Under the pieces are notes generated by a model. That model was not told the DNA's origin, made no database searches, and saw only the letters and a program-made list of their open reading frames with translations. DNA of 64,000 nt from Fabrea salina (lineage: Eukaryota; Ciliophora; Heterotrichea; Heterotrichida; Fabreidae), in contig JALIHJ010000006.1 in NCBI GenBank assembly GCA_022984795.1, forward strand, positions 62,001-126,000, read 5' to 3'. Shown one piece after another: positions 36,249 through 45,053 of this stretch; positions within the stretch are counted from its first letter, which is position 1; the number at the start of each line of letters is the position of its first letter. Both the position numbers and the translations under genes were made by a program.

Positions 36249-39200
36249 ATGGTAGATGAACTAGGCTCAGACAGCATTTGCCTTTTCAACGACGACACAG
36301 TTTCGCAAGTTTCTGAAAGCCAAACCTTACTATCTTCGCGTTCTTACGCTTACCAAGAGTCAGCTATTCCTTTGATCTCTTTAAACAACTCAACTCAAAG
36401 TAAGCTTTACTCAGCCTTTTCTGTAAACCAAGAAGCGCTTCAGTTTTTGTCAAGTTTAGAAGGACCTTTGGGCGTGATATCAGTGGCAGGACTCTACCGC
36501 ACAGGAAAGTCCTTTTTGTTAAACAGGGTTCTTCTTAACCAAAGTGACGGGTTTGGAGTAGGCCCTTCTATAAACCCTTGCACAAAAGGACTCTGGGTGT
36601 GGACTAAACCCATTCCCGGGAAAACTTCCGAAGGCAAAAAATGTAACATAGTGGTGATTGACACGGAAGGCTTGGGGGCTTTGGACCAAGACTCCAACCA
36701 CGACACTCGAGTTTTCAGTTTGGCTGTGCTTCTTAGTTCTTTTTTTATATATAACAGCGTGGGCTCTATAGACGAGGAAGCTTTGCAAAGTTTGTCTCTT
36801 GTAGTCAATTTGACCAAGCACATCCAAGTCCGCTCTAAACAAGAAGACTCTTTTGAAGAGTTCTCTGAGTACTTTCCTGCGTTTTTGTGGGTAGTGAGGG
36901 ACTTCACTTTGCAGTTAGTCGACGAAGAAGAAAACCCCATCAGTTCCAAAGAGTACTTAGACAGGGCACTCATGCCCCAAAAAGGGTTTTCTGACTCCAC
37001 TGAAGAGAAAAACAAAATCCGCAACTTACTAAAAACCTTCTTCAAAGACAGGGACTGCTTCACCATGGTAAGGCCCAGCACAAACGAAGACGACCTCCAG
37101 GACCTTTCAAGCAAAAACTTAGACGACTTAAGGCCAGAGTTTGTCACCCAGGTGCTTGAGCTCCGCCAAAAAGTTCTTGAAGGAATCCGTCCCAAAAAAC
37201 TCAACGGAAAGGAACTTAACGGAGAAATGCTTTCGAACCTTCTTGTCTCCTACGTCTCAGCAATCAACAACGGTGCTGTGCCTTCGATAGAAAATGCCTG
37301 GACTTACATTTCCAGAAACGAGTGCTTCAGAGCTGTTCAAAAATGCGAAGAACTCTACGAAAGCGAAGTATTTGACAAGATTAACGAAAGGTTTCCACTA
37401 GACCCTGAAGAGCTTAAACTGCTTCACAGGCAAGCCAAAGAAGCAGCCTTGGAAGAGTTCCACTCCAAAGCTATGGGCCCAGACAAACAAGAAGCTGCTC
37501 GGAAACTCCTTGACTTCATCAACGACAAGTACACCAATCTTAAGTCTGACAACGAAATTGAAAGCCAAAGACTCAACTTGCAGTTCCTCAAAGAGAACTA
37601 CGAAGTCATCAGCAGGAAACTTAAGTCAGGGGACCTAGGCACTTTTAGTGACTACGAAAAAGAACTTAACTCTTTTAGGGAGTTCGTTAAACAGCACGGA
37701 CCTTTAGGTCCTAAACGCGAAGAGATACTTCTGGACTTTTGTTTGACCTCAGTTTCAGACGCATCTGACCACTTCCTTAAAAAGGTCTCTAAAGAAACCA
37801 CCCTTCAAAAACAACTTAACGAAGAGAAAATAGTCCAACTCAAAACTGAAATCCAAGAACTCAAAACCTCTTTTAGCCAAGAAAAACAAGCCTTACAAAC
37901 CAAAGCTTCACAAGCAGAGTCAGAGAAGTCAGAAGCTCTAGTTAGAGAAGAAACCCTCAGAGAACAAGTTTCCGACACAAAAGCTGAAAAAGAAAGAATT
38001 GAAAAAGAAATGAAAGACTACACCAAAACTCTTAAACAAGAAATCCAAAAAGAACTCCAAGAAGCCCAGCAAAAAAACTGGAAGTACGAAGAACAAATCA
38101 AAGAAATGCAGAGACAAGTCTACCAAGAAGAGTCTGAAAAGTCTCAAGAAATCGCTTTGCTCCAACAAAAAGTAAAGTTCTTAGAAAACTCTTTAGAAGA
38201 AGTCAACCAACGCGAAAAAAAGTACAACGCTGACTTCAAAGACCAAAAAAAGCACTACGAAGGCACCATCAAAGACATCACCTCCAAGTACGAGTCCCAA
38301 GTTCTCAGTCTCCAAAACAAACTAGAAGCTGAACTCGAAAAGTACTCAGACCTAGAAAAAACCCTGAACGACTACGAAAACCAAATAGAAAAAGAAAGGT
38401 CTGCTTGGCAAGAAAAAGAAAACCAGTTCAAACAACTACTAGAAGAAGCCAACCAAGAGGTCAAAGGTCTCAGGTCCAAAGCAAACAACAAAGAACACCT
38501 CATCAAGTCTGAGTGGGAAAAAACCAAAAAATCTTCAGAAGACGAAGCCCAAAAACTCAGAACCAAACTCCAAGACACCGAAGAAAAACTCAAAGCCAAC
38601 GAAGCCCAAGTCCACCACCTACAAGCAGCTTCGCAAAAAGAGTACGCAATCCTTCAGCAAAAACTCGAGTTTTTAGAACAAGAACTCGAAGAAACCAAAA
38701 AGACCCTTGAAGACGAAAGAAGACACCACGAAGCCATGCTCAGCACCTTCAACAACGTGAACTCAGACATCTCAAGCGAAGAACTTGAAGCAGAAATCAA
38801 CAAAGTCAAACTTGAGTACGACCAAAAGTACAAAGACCTGCAAACTAACTACGACAAACAAAAAAAGCACCTCCAAACTGAAATGACGCAACTCAAAGAA
38901 ACTGCAGAAAACTTGGAACTTCAAAAGAAAATGCTTGAAAAAGACCTTGAAACCAAAAACCAAGAGTACCAAGAAACCTTTTCAACTCTTAAATCCCAAA
39001 AACTAAAACTAACTGAACAACTAAAGTCCCTCCAAGCAGAAAACACCTTACTTACTGAAGAAGGAGAAGCCAAAATGAAAAAGCGAGTTAAAGAACTAGA
39101 AAACTCCATAGAAGAACTCAACTCAGTCCACTCCCAAGAAGTTTCTAAACTCAAACAAGAGCACCAAAAACTCATTGAACAACTCAAAAACTACTATGAA

Positions 39201-41183
39201 ACCGAAAAAGACAGACTTGAAGCCAGGTACAAAGAAGACAAAGAAAGAAACGATAAAAAGTACGAAATAGCGGTGGAGGACTATGAACAACAACTCAGAG
39301 ACGAACAAGAACAGTACGAAGAAGAACTCAACGCCTTGCAAGAAGAACTCCGCGAAGTCCAGCACTGCAGGAACCAAGAACTCCAAGACTACAACCACAA
39401 GTCTGCTTTAGACGCTCAAAAAATCCAAACTCTCGAAGCTTACTTAGACGAAACTAAAAGCCAACTATCCTCTCTACAACTGTCTCACAACCAAGCTTTA
39501 GAAAACCAAATCCAGAACTTCAACAGCGAAAGAAACAGTTTACTCTCCAAAATAGAAAAACTCTCTGGAGAAGTAACCTTTAAAGACCGAGAATACGCCA
39601 CTTACTCCTACAAACTCGAACAACTCCAAAGCAAAATTGAGTCCCAAAACACAGAAATGCAAGAGATGAAAGAACAGTTTGACTCTGAAAAACACACTTT
39701 ACTGGAAAGACTTGAAAACGCCAAACAAGCAAACTACAAGTTAGCTGACGAAATCAGCAAAAAGAAAAGCGACTACAAACGAGAAATAGCCCTAGCTAAC
39801 CAGCACATTGAGTTCCAAAGCAGAAAGATCGGAGACCTTGAAAAGAACCTTAGTGAAACTAACAAGAAGTACAACGAGTCAATAAAAAACTACTACTCTG
39901 AAACAGGCCAAGAAATCAACGAACTGGTTGAAAAACTCAAAACCCAAAAAAAACAAGCTGAAGAAAAACTAGAACAGAAAAAGAAACAACTCAAAGAAAC
40001 CCAAAACAAGTCCTACAAACAAATCACTAGTTTAGAAAAAGAAAAAGCTGTACTCCAAGAAAAAGTTACCTTTTTGGAACAAAAGAAAACAGAAATCGAA
40101 GAAAGAATGACTGCAGAAATCAAAAACCTCCACAGCCAGTTAACTAACAGAAGTGACTCCCCATACGGAACCAACTCAGCCAAAGAAGAAGAACTCAAAG
40201 ACAAAATAACCAAGCTAGAAAGAGAACTTGCAGACTGCAACGCTGCCTATGACCGAGACAAAGTGCTTTGGGAAAACAAGTTTAACTTTTTAACTCAACA
40301 AAGAGACGCTGCTCGCAGTGACTTAAACGAAAGCCAGAAAAAGTTTGAACTTGCCTTAGAACGACTCCAAAAAAGAGGAAGTTACGACAAAACTAAGGTA
40401 GAAAGTGCCACAGCTAACTTACTTCAGTCTGTAGAAAACAGGTACAGCAACCAAATCAAAGACATGCAAAGCAGCTACCAAAGCACCATTGAAGAACTCA
40501 CTAAAAAGAACAAATACTTAGAAAAAGAACTCAAACAGCTCCGAGAACAAACAGAGCTAGACAAGAAAACCCGAAACACTGACTCAGACCAACTCGAAAA
40601 AAGAATCCAAGAACTGCTCCAAAACGAAGAAAACCTCACTCAAGAAGTGGAAGCTCTTAAAGCCGAAAAAGAAACCAAAATCAAAGAGTGGGCAGAGTTC
40701 CACAAACAAGAAAAAGAAAACCTCTGCAAGAAGCTAAGTGAACTCGAAAGCAGAGTCAAAGAGTCAGACCAACTCAAAAGCCAAGTGTTTTTGGAACACG
40801 AAAAAGAAAGAGCTAAGTGGGCTTTAGAAAGAGACCATTTGATCAACCAAAAAAACGAAGCCCAGGACATGATTGACCGCATTGAAAAAAGAAAAGAGTC
40901 TTTACTTCGTGAAAACGAAAAACTCAAAGCTGAAAGAGGCTACCGCAGCAGAGTCAGCAGCAACAAACGAGACTCACAAAACACTTCTTTCAACAAAGCT
41001 TACGCTCCTGTGTACACGCAGAACTTCTTAGCAGAAGAAGGAAGCCACTCTACTCCTTCTTCGAGTGCCACGCATGACTCATCGCCTGTTCCTTTGAAGC
41101 AAAAAAACCTAAACGGAGCAGCCAGGGCTTCAAGTCCTTTTGTACTTGACAAGAAGTACCCTTATAGAGTTAGAAAAGAATAA
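36249..41183 (+). CDS. GBP-type large GTPase with a long coiled-coil tail
   Basis: A 1644-aa protein from ATG 36249. Residues about 60-340 form a guanylate-binding-protein G domain of the dynamin/atlastin superfamily: P-loop GLYRTGKSFLLNR (about 81-93), GPSINPCTKGLWVW switch I, DTEGLGALD switch II (D138), and the GBP-type RD motif in WVVRDF (about 217). GBP helical-bundle sequence follows to about 520. Then about 1050 residues are nearly continuous coiled coil rich in Glu, Lys and Gln, and a polar tail. Animal GBPs are ~600 aa. Likely a membrane- or cytoskeleton-linked scaffold. Confidence 0.9.
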   Translation: MVDELGSDSICLFNDDTVSQVSESQTLLSSRSYAYQESAIPLISLNNSTQSKLYSAFSVNQEALQFLSSLEGPLGVISVAGLYRTGKSFLLNRVLLNQSDGFGVGPSINPCTKGLWVWTKPIPGKTSEGKKCNIVVIDTEGLGALDQDSNHDTRVFSLAVLLSSFFIYNSVGSIDEEALQSLSLVVNLTKHIQVRSKQEDSFEEFSEYFPAFLWVVRDFTLQLVDEEENPISSKEYLDRALMPQKGFSDSTEEKNKIRNLLKTFFKDRDCFTMVRPSTNEDDLQDLSSKNLDDLRPEFVTQVLELRQKVLEGIRPKKLNGKELNGEMLSNLLVSYVSAINNGAVPSIENAWTYISRNECFRAVQKCEELYESEVFDKINERFPLDPEELKLLHRQAKEAALEEFHSKAMGPDKQEAARKLLDFINDKYTNLKSDNEIESQRLNLQFLKENYEVISRKLKSGDLGTFSDYEKELNSFREFVKQHGPLGPKREEILLDFCLTSVSDASDHFLKKVSKETTLQKQLNEEKIVQLKTEIQELKTSFSQEKQALQTKASQAESEKSEALVREETLREQVSDTKAEKERIEKEMKDYTKTLKQEIQKELQEAQQKNWKYEEQIKEMQRQVYQEESEKSQEIALLQQKVKFLENSLEEVNQREKKYNADFKDQKKHYEGTIKDITSKYESQVLSLQNKLEAELEKYSDLEKTLNDYENQIEKERSAWQEKENQFKQLLEEANQEVKGLRSKANNKEHLIKSEWEKTKKSSEDEAQKLRTKLQDTEEKLKANEAQVHHLQAASQKEYAILQQKLEFLEQELEETKKTLEDERRHHEAMLSTFNNVNSDISSEELEAEINKVKLEYDQKYKDLQTNYDKQKKHLQTEMTQLKETAENLELQKKMLEKDLETKNQEYQETFSTLKSQKLKLTEQLKSLQAENTLLTEEGEAKMKKRVKELENSIEELNSVHSQEVSKLKQEHQKLIEQLKNYYETEKDRLEARYKEDKERNDKKYEIAVEDYEQQLRDEQEQYEEELNALQEELREVQHCRNQELQDYNHKSALDAQKIQTLEAYLDETKSQLSSLQLSHNQALENQIQNFNSERNSLLSKIEKLSGEVTFKDREYATYSYKLEQLQSKIESQNTEMQEMKEQFDSEKHTLLERLENAKQANYKLADEISKKKSDYKREIALANQHIEFQSRKIGDLEKNLSETNKKYNESIKNYYSETGQEINELVEKLKTQKKQAEEKLEQKKKQLKETQNKSYKQITSLEKEKAVLQEKVTFLEQKKTEIEERMTAEIKNLHSQLTNRSDSPYGTNSAKEEELKDKITKLERELADCNAAYDRDKVLWENKFNFLTQQRDAARSDLNESQKKFELALERLQKRGSYDKTKVESATANLLQSVENRYSNQIKDMQSSYQSTIEELTKKNKYLEKELKQLREQTELDKKTRNTDSDQLEKRIQELLQNEENLTQEVEALKAEKETKIKEWAEFHKQEKENLCKKLSELESRVKESDQLKSQVFLEHEKERAKWALERDHLINQKNEAQDMIDRIEKRKESLLRENEKLKAERGYRSRVSSNKRDSQNTSFNKAYAPVYTQNFLAEEGSHSTPSSSATHDSSPVPLKQKNLNGAARASSPFVLDKKYPYRVRKE

Positions 41184-41237
41184 ACTGTAAGCTTTAGAAT
41201 TAACATCTTAATTATGCCATTTGAATTTAAGAGTTAC

Positions 41238-41477
41238 TTAGTGAGTTGGAGGGAAGATGTAGTGAATGGAGCACCTGTAAACTAAGTAAATCCCCAACAT
41301 GTACCTAAAACGGAAGATTGAGGACGCCCCGCGCGAGTTTGACTTCCAGGCTCTAGGGTAGTCGTAGGGGTCGAATCTCCACCTATTGCATCTGTAGAAA
41401 AAGAGTCGTTTAGATGCTTCTTCTTGCTTCGAAAGGTCTCGGTAGTACTTAAAAAGCTTCTTGCCTTCACTCGCCAT
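41238..41477 (-). CDS. 79-aa small membrane protein, maybe complex I NDUFB3-like
   Basis: A short protein: polar N-terminus (MASEGKKLFKYYRDLSKQEEASKR), then WRFDPYDYPRAWKSNSRG, then a single hydrophobic helix (YMLGIYLVYRCSIHYIF). The order DP.....AW......F, helix, short His-containing end and the length recall the B12 (NDUFB3) accessory subunit of mitochondrial complex I. Residue identity is weak, so this is a suggestion. Its start lies 7 bp from a divergent start. Confidence 0.5.
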   Translation of the reverse strand: MASEGKKLFKYYRDLSKQEEASKRLFFYRCNRWRFDPYDYPRAWKSNSRGASSIFRFRYMLGIYLVYRCSIHYIFPPTH

Positions 41478-41484
41478 TTATAGT
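41478..41484. promoter_or_regulatory. 7-bp spacer between divergent start codons
   Basis: The spacer is TTATAGT, between CAT (41475-41477) and ATG (41485-41487). Confidence 0.55.
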
Positions 41485-42207
41485 ATGTCTATCTTAACCC
41501 TTGGGGATAGCTTACCCACAAGACCCTCTAAAGTCCTTAAACCTAAACTCCGCAGCGGAGTTTCTTTGGACTCTCCAAAGAGTTTCCAGATAAACCATGT
41601 TCCCCTTTTAAGTCCTTCCAACAAAGCTTCTGAGCTTTTCAAGGGCACCAAGCTGTCCTTAAAGGACTACTTTCCTTCTGGGTTTTCAGAAGTGACTCAA
41701 AATAAGCCAACACTTGCTTACCAAGACTCTAAGTCTGGAAACTTCGACCTCAATACTCTTAAACTCGCCCAGTCAGTTGATTTTGCTGCTGAGACTAGAC
41801 CTCTTATAAGAGCACGTTCGAGCTTTTACACTGAGTACACAAATAAATTGAATTCAGGCTTTGGAAGAACCAGAGGTATCTGCACTGCCAACTCCAACCA
41901 AGCAAAAATCACACGCACTAACTTTTCGAAGCTAAACTCTTTAGACAGAAAAGTTAAAACAAAGTACTTTACTTCCCAAACCAATACTTACTCCACCCCA
42001 TTTGGAACTTTAAACAGCATACAAAAAAAAGCATCTGAAAATATTCGGTTTAAAGGGGCCAAAACCAGCATGGAGCGGTTTTTAAGAACTTCTCAAAAAC
42101 AAACCTTTTCAAAGAAAGCCAGTAAAAGACCTGAAAGCGGCAGAAGTGAGATCAAAGAATTCGAAGAAAGAATCAAGACAAAAAGTTTCAAAATTAAACT
42201 TAATTAA
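41485..42207 (+). CDS. unknown 240-aa basic protein
   Basis: No family recognised. Ser/Thr/Lys/Asn-rich and probably disordered, with short repeated-looking blocks that contain Phe (SGNFDLNTLKLAQSVDF, RARSSFYTEYTNKLNSGFG, FSKLNSLDRKVK, ENIRFKGAKTSMERFLRTS). Such basic, Ser-rich proteins are frequent among ciliate cytoskeletal proteins, but nothing specific can be claimed. Its stop is 3 bp before the striatin start on the same strand. Confidence 0.55.
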   Translation: MSILTLGDSLPTRPSKVLKPKLRSGVSLDSPKSFQINHVPLLSPSNKASELFKGTKLSLKDYFPSGFSEVTQNKPTLAYQDSKSGNFDLNTLKLAQSVDFAAETRPLIRARSSFYTEYTNKLNSGFGRTRGICTANSNQAKITRTNFSKLNSLDRKVKTKYFTSQTNTYSTPFGTLNSIQKKASENIRFKGAKTSMERFLRTSQKQTFSKKASKRPESGRSEIKEFEERIKTKSFKIKLN

Positions 42208-42210
42208 AAA

Positions 42211-43752
42211 ATGTCAGATAGGAAAGGGTCTAAAGAATACTCTTGGAGTGGAGTAATGGAGTTCTTGCAAGACCACCACAAAGCTGAAGAACAAGAAAAA
42301 CACGACCTTTTCAATGAAAACGCTCAGCTCCACGCTATCATTAAGTCTAAAGACGAGGTGATCTCTGACTTGGAGCTTGAAAATAAAGAACTCAGTCGAC
42401 GAGTGAAAATGCTTGAGTACGCACTGCGCCAAGAAAGGTTCCGCTACTCTAAGATGCTAGGAGGCCACAAACGAGTCAACTCGGACCTAGTCTCTAGTTT
42501 TCTTCACAGAAACTCAGAATTCACTGCAAAACGCAAAAAGAATTCGCCCTGGATGATTGCTGAAGAAATCGAGGACAAAACTCTCAAAGCCATCCACAAA
42601 CCTTCTAGGTCCTTTGGAAGCTCATCTTCTTTGTGCGAAAAAAACTCGCCCAAACCCAGAGTTAGAGTTTGGAGAGAACAAGACGTAAGTAACTTCCCCG
42701 AACCTTCTTTGGTTGAAAGTGTCGTTGGAAAGAAACTTTGGAAACCCAAAGCCACACTTAAATCTCACTTTGATGGAGTAAGGGCTTTGCACTTTTTGAA
42801 TAGTGAAGCTGTGCTGGCCTCTGCTTCTGAAGACTGTACAATTAAACTATGGGACTTAAGGTACTTAGAATCCGAAGACTCTAATTTTGAAACTTACTTC
42901 ACTTTAAGAGGCCACTCTGGAGGGATCTTTGCTTTAACCGGAGGGTACTCTTGGGGAGGCACTGAAATCAACGAAAACCTTTTGTACTCAGGAGGACAGG
43001 ACGGAACCATCCGTGTTTGGGAAGTACCCTTTGCAGAATTGGTGGATCCCTACTCCAACATTGGGGGTAAAAATTTTTGTGTAGGTGTTTGGGAAGGCCA
43101 CCAAGACGCTGTTTGGAGTCTTTCTCACAACCCAGTGAGCGACTCTATGCTGTCTGCAAGTGCTGACGGCTCTGTGATGCTTTGGAAGTTGCCAGGGGTT
43201 GGGGACTCCTCTGAACTGACTAACCACCCTGTGAAGAAGTATAACTTAATTGGTGACTTGACCCCCACAGCCTGTGCCTGGGTGCAGACTGACTTAGAGT
43301 ACTTTGCAGCTGGTTATAATAGTCACTTTCTCACAATTTTTAACAAAGAAACAGGAATATACGCCCGGGTCCCTTTCGCAAAAGAACAAGGGTGCACACA
43401 AATCAACAGCTTGCTTACTTCCCCTACGTGCAGTCTTGCAATTGCTGGTCACGAAGACAAGCGAATTAGGTTTTTTGACCTAAGAACTAATGTGTGTGTA
43501 AAAGAGATGGTAGGCCACACAGACGGAGTGACATCTGTATCAATCCACAAGTCAGGTCTGTACTTAGTGAGTGGGGGACACGACGGAAGCTTGCGTTCTT
43601 GGGACTTACGGAAGCACCAATGCATACACGAAATTCCTGCGCACCGCAAAAAGTACGACGAAGCTGTTCATGCTGTAGCAAACCACCCAACTTTGCCTTT
43701 GCTAGCGTCAGGAGGAGCTGACTCTTTGGTTAAATTATTTGAATCCAATTAA
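42211..43752 (+). CDS. striatin-like WD40 protein
   Basis: A 513-aa protein with the striatin layout: an N-terminal caveolin-binding/coiled-coil segment (YSWSGVMEFLQDHHKAEEQE, then a leucine zipper ending RVKMLEYALRQERFRYSKML), a short linker, and a C-terminal propeller with about seven WD repeats (VLASASEDCTIKLWD, LYSGGQDGTIRVWE, MLSASADGSVMLWK, YLVSGGHDGSLRSWD, LLASGGADSLVKLFE). Striatins are the regulatory scaffold of the STRIPAK PP2A/MST kinase complex. The RRxKMLEYAL-QER segment is diagnostic. Only 3 bp separate it from the gene before. Confidence 0.9.
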   Translation: MSDRKGSKEYSWSGVMEFLQDHHKAEEQEKHDLFNENAQLHAIIKSKDEVISDLELENKELSRRVKMLEYALRQERFRYSKMLGGHKRVNSDLVSSFLHRNSEFTAKRKKNSPWMIAEEIEDKTLKAIHKPSRSFGSSSSLCEKNSPKPRVRVWREQDVSNFPEPSLVESVVGKKLWKPKATLKSHFDGVRALHFLNSEAVLASASEDCTIKLWDLRYLESEDSNFETYFTLRGHSGGIFALTGGYSWGGTEINENLLYSGGQDGTIRVWEVPFAELVDPYSNIGGKNFCVGVWEGHQDAVWSLSHNPVSDSMLSASADGSVMLWKLPGVGDSSELTNHPVKKYNLIGDLTPTACAWVQTDLEYFAAGYNSHFLTIFNKETGIYARVPFAKEQGCTQINSLLTSPTCSLAIAGHEDKRIRFFDLRTNVCVKEMVGHTDGVTSVSIHKSGLYLVSGGHDGSLRSWDLRKHQCIHEIPAHRKKYDEAVHAVANHPTLPLLASGGADSLVKLFESN

Positions 43753-43765
43753 ATTTTCCGTTTAA

Positions 43766-44491
43766 TTACTCTTCAGGGATTAAAGGGGACTCTGGAGCAA
43801 ATTCTTCGTCGTAAGGAAAAACTGGAGAATTTTCTTGGGGTTTGGACTCAGGCTTTTTAGGAGAGGGTTTGGGTTTTTTGCTGGGAGTGTTTTCCTTGGT
43901 TTCTGGTTGGCTGGAGGGAGCTTTTAAGATGTCGTCGACGTAATAGTTATAGTTAATGAGTTGGCATTCATGTACAGCTGGAGGAGTTGACAGTTCAAGG
44001 AACTTAGAGTTGAGTTCCTTAGCTTCAACGTATATACTAGTTTGGAACCTTAAGAACCAGTCCTGGTACTTTTGGAAAAAGTCACTGTATTTAGCACAAA
44101 GGTGGTAGTCAATAAAAGTTATTTCATCGTTAAGGTAAACCTTGGCAGCATAAGCTGAGTAAAGCAAGTGGAAGCTAAAAGAGGTATCTTGGCAGGGCAC
44201 TTTTTCCAAAATCAAGGCCCAGAGAGCTATTTCTAGTTCGTTCAGAAGCAGGTCTTTGCATATTTCGCAGAGAGTCCTTAAAAGGGGAGTGTGTCTTACG
44301 TCACTGGGCATAATTTTACTGGTTGAGATTCTTCTTAGGAAAAGTTGGGTCTCCTGACTGAGTCCTTCTTCGAGGTACTTTTCTTGGAGTTTAGAAAACT
44401 TCTTCTCAAAATGTACAGAGTCTTCGGTATTTTTTGGGCGCTTTCTGGGCATAAAGTTTAAAGAATCTCGGGGTTTTTTCGTGGAATGCAT
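43766..44491 (-). CDS. unknown 241-aa protein with a helical core
   Basis: No family recognised. Basic N-terminus, then residues about 30-175 predicted helical with hydrophobic helices (TPLLRTLCEICKDLLLNELEIALWALILEKV, FHLLYSAYAAKVYLN), then a Lys/Pro/Ser-rich tail (TPSKKPKPSPKKPESKP) and an acidic end. The core has the look of a cyclin-like or HEAT-like helical fold, but I cannot support a name. Nuclear localisation is plausible from the N-terminal RKRPK. Confidence 0.55.
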   Translation of the reverse strand: MHSTKKPRDSLNFMPRKRPKNTEDSVHFEKKFSKLQEKYLEEGLSQETQLFLRRISTSKIMPSDVRHTPLLRTLCEICKDLLLNELEIALWALILEKVPCQDTSFSFHLLYSAYAAKVYLNDEITFIDYHLCAKYSDFFQKYQDWFLRFQTSIYVEAKELNSKFLELSTPPAVHECQLINYNYYVDDILKAPSSQPETKENTPSKKPKPSPKKPESKPQENSPVFPYDEEFAPESPLIPEE

Positions 44492-44559
44492 TTATTATAA
44501 GCAATATGAAGGATGTTTATTATAGAATTGAAGGACGATTCCTTGACTGGTTTGCAGGC

Positions 44560-45045
44560 TTAGTTACTGACATTTTTTTGAGCCAAAAAGTCTCTGCTCC
44601 ACCCTATAAAGTTGTGTAAAATAATGCAGGCGGCTACTTGGTCCTGGAGGTCTTTGCTTTGGCATAAAAAAGGGTTTATTTGATACAAGATACTGTTGCC
44701 TTCGTGGGAAGAGTTGTACTCGTCTTCTTTGACCCAGTTGTAGTCACTGAAAGTTGTTAAAAAGTTGTCTACGGTTTTACAAGACTCAGTTTCAAGTTGG
44801 TTTTTGTCTAGTGGCCAGCCTACCACTCCAGCATCCACACAGTTTAGCATAGCTGTGAGCTCCAACATAGAGTCATCTTTGCTCAGCTTCAAAGTTTTGT
44901 AAGGAGATGGAGACCCCTCTCCAAAAGCATCCACTACATAAGACACTCCTACGTACTCAGTTCCTGCGTCTACTCCTAACAAGTTAACTTTTCTTCCTAG
45001 TTTAGCTAACTTAAGCACCAACTGTTGTCTAGTGAGCACAGGCAT
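44560..45045 (-). CDS. RuvX/YqgF-like RNase H-fold protein
   Basis: A 161-aa protein with the YqgF fold: [14 protein letters not shown] (strand with the first catalytic Asp, D26), [12 protein letters not shown] (the VVGLP motif), KEDEYNSS (the DERLS/T-like motif), and [14 protein letters not shown] (the D.AAA..L motif, Asp near 135). Bacterial YqgF/RuvX processes 16S rRNA or recombination intermediates. Eukaryotic homologues are mostly in plastid or mitochondrial lineages, so an organellar role is possible, although there is no clear presequence. Starts 8 bp from the divergent succinyl-CoA ligase gene, itself mitochondrial. Confidence 0.8.
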   Translation of the reverse strand: MPVLTRQQLVLKLAKLGRKVNLLGVDAGTEYVGVSYVVDAFGEGSPSPYKTLKLSKDDSMLELTAMLNCVDAGVVGWPLDKNQLETESCKTVDNFLTTFSDYNWVKEDEYNSSHEGNSILYQINPFLCQSKDLQDQVAACIILHNFIGWSRDFLAQKNVSN

Positions 45046-45053
45046 TTATAAAA
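45046..45053. promoter_or_regulatory. 8-bp TATA-like spacer between divergent start codons
   Basis: The spacer is TTATAAAA. With the flanking start codons the region reads CAT-TTATAAAA-ATG, nearly palindromic around TTTATAAA, so each gene sees a TATAAA directly before its ATG. Confidence 0.7.

Noticed and set aside
36494-37204. A 236-aa open frame antisense to the GBP-like gene
   Set aside because: Antisense of a strongly biased, conserved GTPase domain; it has no family features, and codon bias explains the openness.
37938-40927. Several antisense frames of 60-95 aa in the coiled-coil gene
   Set aside because: They mirror Glu/Lys-rich codons (giving Phe/Leu/Ser-rich shadows) and have no start context or homology.
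45046-45053. A true operon between the RuvX-like and succinyl-CoA ligase genes
   Set aside because: They run in opposite directions, so they can share a promoter but not a transcript.
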